Assembly: GCA_900551335.1 (NCBI GenBank)
Contig: URVO01000012.1
Coordinates: forward strand, 1-16,753
Direction: 5' to 3'
Length of the DNA: 16,753 nt
Source: an uncultured Phascolarctobacterium sp.
GTDB taxonomy: Bacteria > Bacillota > Negativicutes > Acidaminococcales > Acidaminococcaceae
A program made the translations under genes and the position numbers. The notes below the pieces were generated by a model. That model was not told the DNA's origin. It made no database searches and saw nothing but the letters and a program-made list of their open reading frames with translations. Shown piece after piece: positions 16,279 through 16,753 of the stretch (within the stretch, counting starts at the first letter, position 1; each line of letters begins with the position of its first letter).

Positions 16279-16346
16279 AGCTGTCGCAGGCCCTGCTTCT
16301 CTGTCGCCTAGAGCGTGGCAGAGAGGGAGTTCTGCGGCAGCTTTTT
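16279..16346 (+). terminator. Long hairpin terminator after bofA
   Basis: The outer stem AGCTGTCGCAG pairs with CTGCGGCAGCT (16279-16289 and 16332-16342). The inner 12-bp stem (16296-16307 with 16315-16326, with G-U pairs) has a 7-nt loop, and a T5 run follows at 16342-16346. The length and internal loop are unusual, but it is a convincing end to the dnaX-ybaB-recR-bofA unit. Confidence 0.85.
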
Positions 16347-16373
16347 GCTATACTTTTGGCGGTTGCTGTAGAA

Positions 16374-16405
16374 ATACTGTATACACGCGGTTTATACTGT
16401 ATACA
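16374..16405. promoter_or_regulatory. Two 12-bp direct repeats with TGTATACA palindromes (candidate operator)
   Basis: ATACTGTATACA occurs at 16374-16385 and again at 16394-16405, an exact 20-bp period that places both on about the same face of the helix. Each contains the perfect palindrome TGTATACA. Such GTATAC-centred palindromes are typical of GntR/FadR-type repressor sites, some of which control dicarboxylate genes. The second copy ends just before the -35 of the symporter promoter. Confidence 0.65.
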
Positions 16406-16407
16406 AT

Positions 16408-16436
16408 CGGACATTTATAATTATGTCTGATATAAT
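16408..16436 (+). promoter_or_regulatory. Promoter of the dicarboxylate symporter gene
   Basis: CGGACA (16408-16413, GACA of the -35 kept), a 17-bp spacer and a perfect TATAAT (16431-16436) with an extended -10 TG at 16428-16429. An imperfect inverted repeat TCGGACAT/ATGTCTGA (16407-16414 and 16423-16430) lies within it. Confidence 0.8.
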
Positions 16437-16478
16437 TAGATACAAGTTAATTTATTTACGAAATCTGGGGGTTGTTGT

Positions 16479-16753
16479 ATGAACTTATCTACGAAAATTC
16501 TTATCGGCCTGGCCTTGGGCGTTATCGCAGGCTTAGAGCTGGGAGCTGAGGGCGTTGGCTTTGCCAAGACCTGGATCGCTCCGTTTGGCACAATTTTTAT
16601 GAACATGATCAAAATGGTCATCGTTCCGCTGGTATTCTCCAGTCTGGTAATGGGTGTTGCTAGCCTGGGCGATATCAAAAAGGTTGGCCGTATCGGTATC
16701 AAGACCGTCGGCTATTACCTGGGTACGACTGCTTTTGCTATCGTTATCGGCTT
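16479..16753 (+). CDS. Dicarboxylate/amino acid:cation symporter (DAACS family), 3'-truncated by window
   Basis: The first 91 residues of a membrane carrier of the GltP/DctA family, which couples uptake of C4-dicarboxylates or glutamate/aspartate to sodium or protons. MNLSTKILIGLALGVIAG opens the first membrane helix. GTIFMNMIKMVIVPLVFSS (about 43-61) is the highly conserved second helix, and ASLGDIKKVGRIG (about 67-79) follows, then the start of helix 3. The substrate cannot be told without the C-terminal half. The ribosome site is a G-rich GGGGG (16467-16471), not a classic AGGAGG. The promoter and operator-like repeats upstream suggest regulated expression. Nothing in the visible part is broken. 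Confidence 0.93.
   Translation, partial: MNLSTKILIGLALGVIAGLELGAEGVGFAKTWIAPFGTIFMNMIKMVIVPLVFSSLVMGVASLGDIKKVGRIGIKTVGYYLGTTAFAIVIG

Overview
The window looks like a chromosomal stretch of a diderm Firmicute (class Negativicutes; an Acidaminococcaceae-like or Selenomonad-like gut bacterium is my guess, not proven). Two things point there. The gene order tRNA-Ser, SRP RNA, dnaX, ybaB, recR, bofA is the Bacillus/Clostridium order. Yet the window also encodes a FadL/OmpP1-type outer-membrane beta-barrel with a signal peptide and a C-terminal Phe. All protein genes lie on the + strand, and most of the window is housekeeping sequence.

Layout. (1) 1-4629: the 3' part of pcrA (helicase), ligA (NAD-dependent DNA ligase) and an unrecognised TPR-like protein, closely spaced with no terminator seen between them, so probably one operon. 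pcrA carries an apparent one-base loss near 239-240. (2) 4725-6023: the FadL-like outer-membrane protein, with its own promoter and a strong terminator. (3) 6216-10813: three tandem paralogous FAD-linked 2-hydroxyacid dehydrogenases (GlcD/D-lactate dehydrogenase family). Copies 1 and 2 are separated by a 290-bp, hairpin-rich, repeat-like intergenic block. (4) 11060-12398: a small XRE-family regulator and a tandem-domain universal stress protein, each a single-gene unit with its own promoter and terminator. (5) 12490-12905: tRNA-Ser(GGA) and the small SRP RNA. (6) 12984-16262: dnaX, ybaB, recR and bofA (replication, recombination and a small membrane protein). (7) 16479-end: the start of a dicarboxylate/amino acid:cation symporter, behind a promoter with two perfect 12-bp repeats, each containing the palindrome TGTATACA.

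How it works together. The informational genes (pcrA, ligA, dnaX, recR, ybaB, SRP RNA, tRNA) serve DNA repair, replication and protein export. The metabolic content is the trio of flavin dehydrogenases, probably oxidising D-lactate or related 2-hydroxyacids to 2-oxoacids, and the carboxylate symporter. This fits an anaerobic organic-acid fermenter. I did not find an obvious new defence or mobile system. The parts most worth a second look are the dehydrogenase triplication, the structured element between copies 1 and 2, the symporter operator and the pcrA frameshift.
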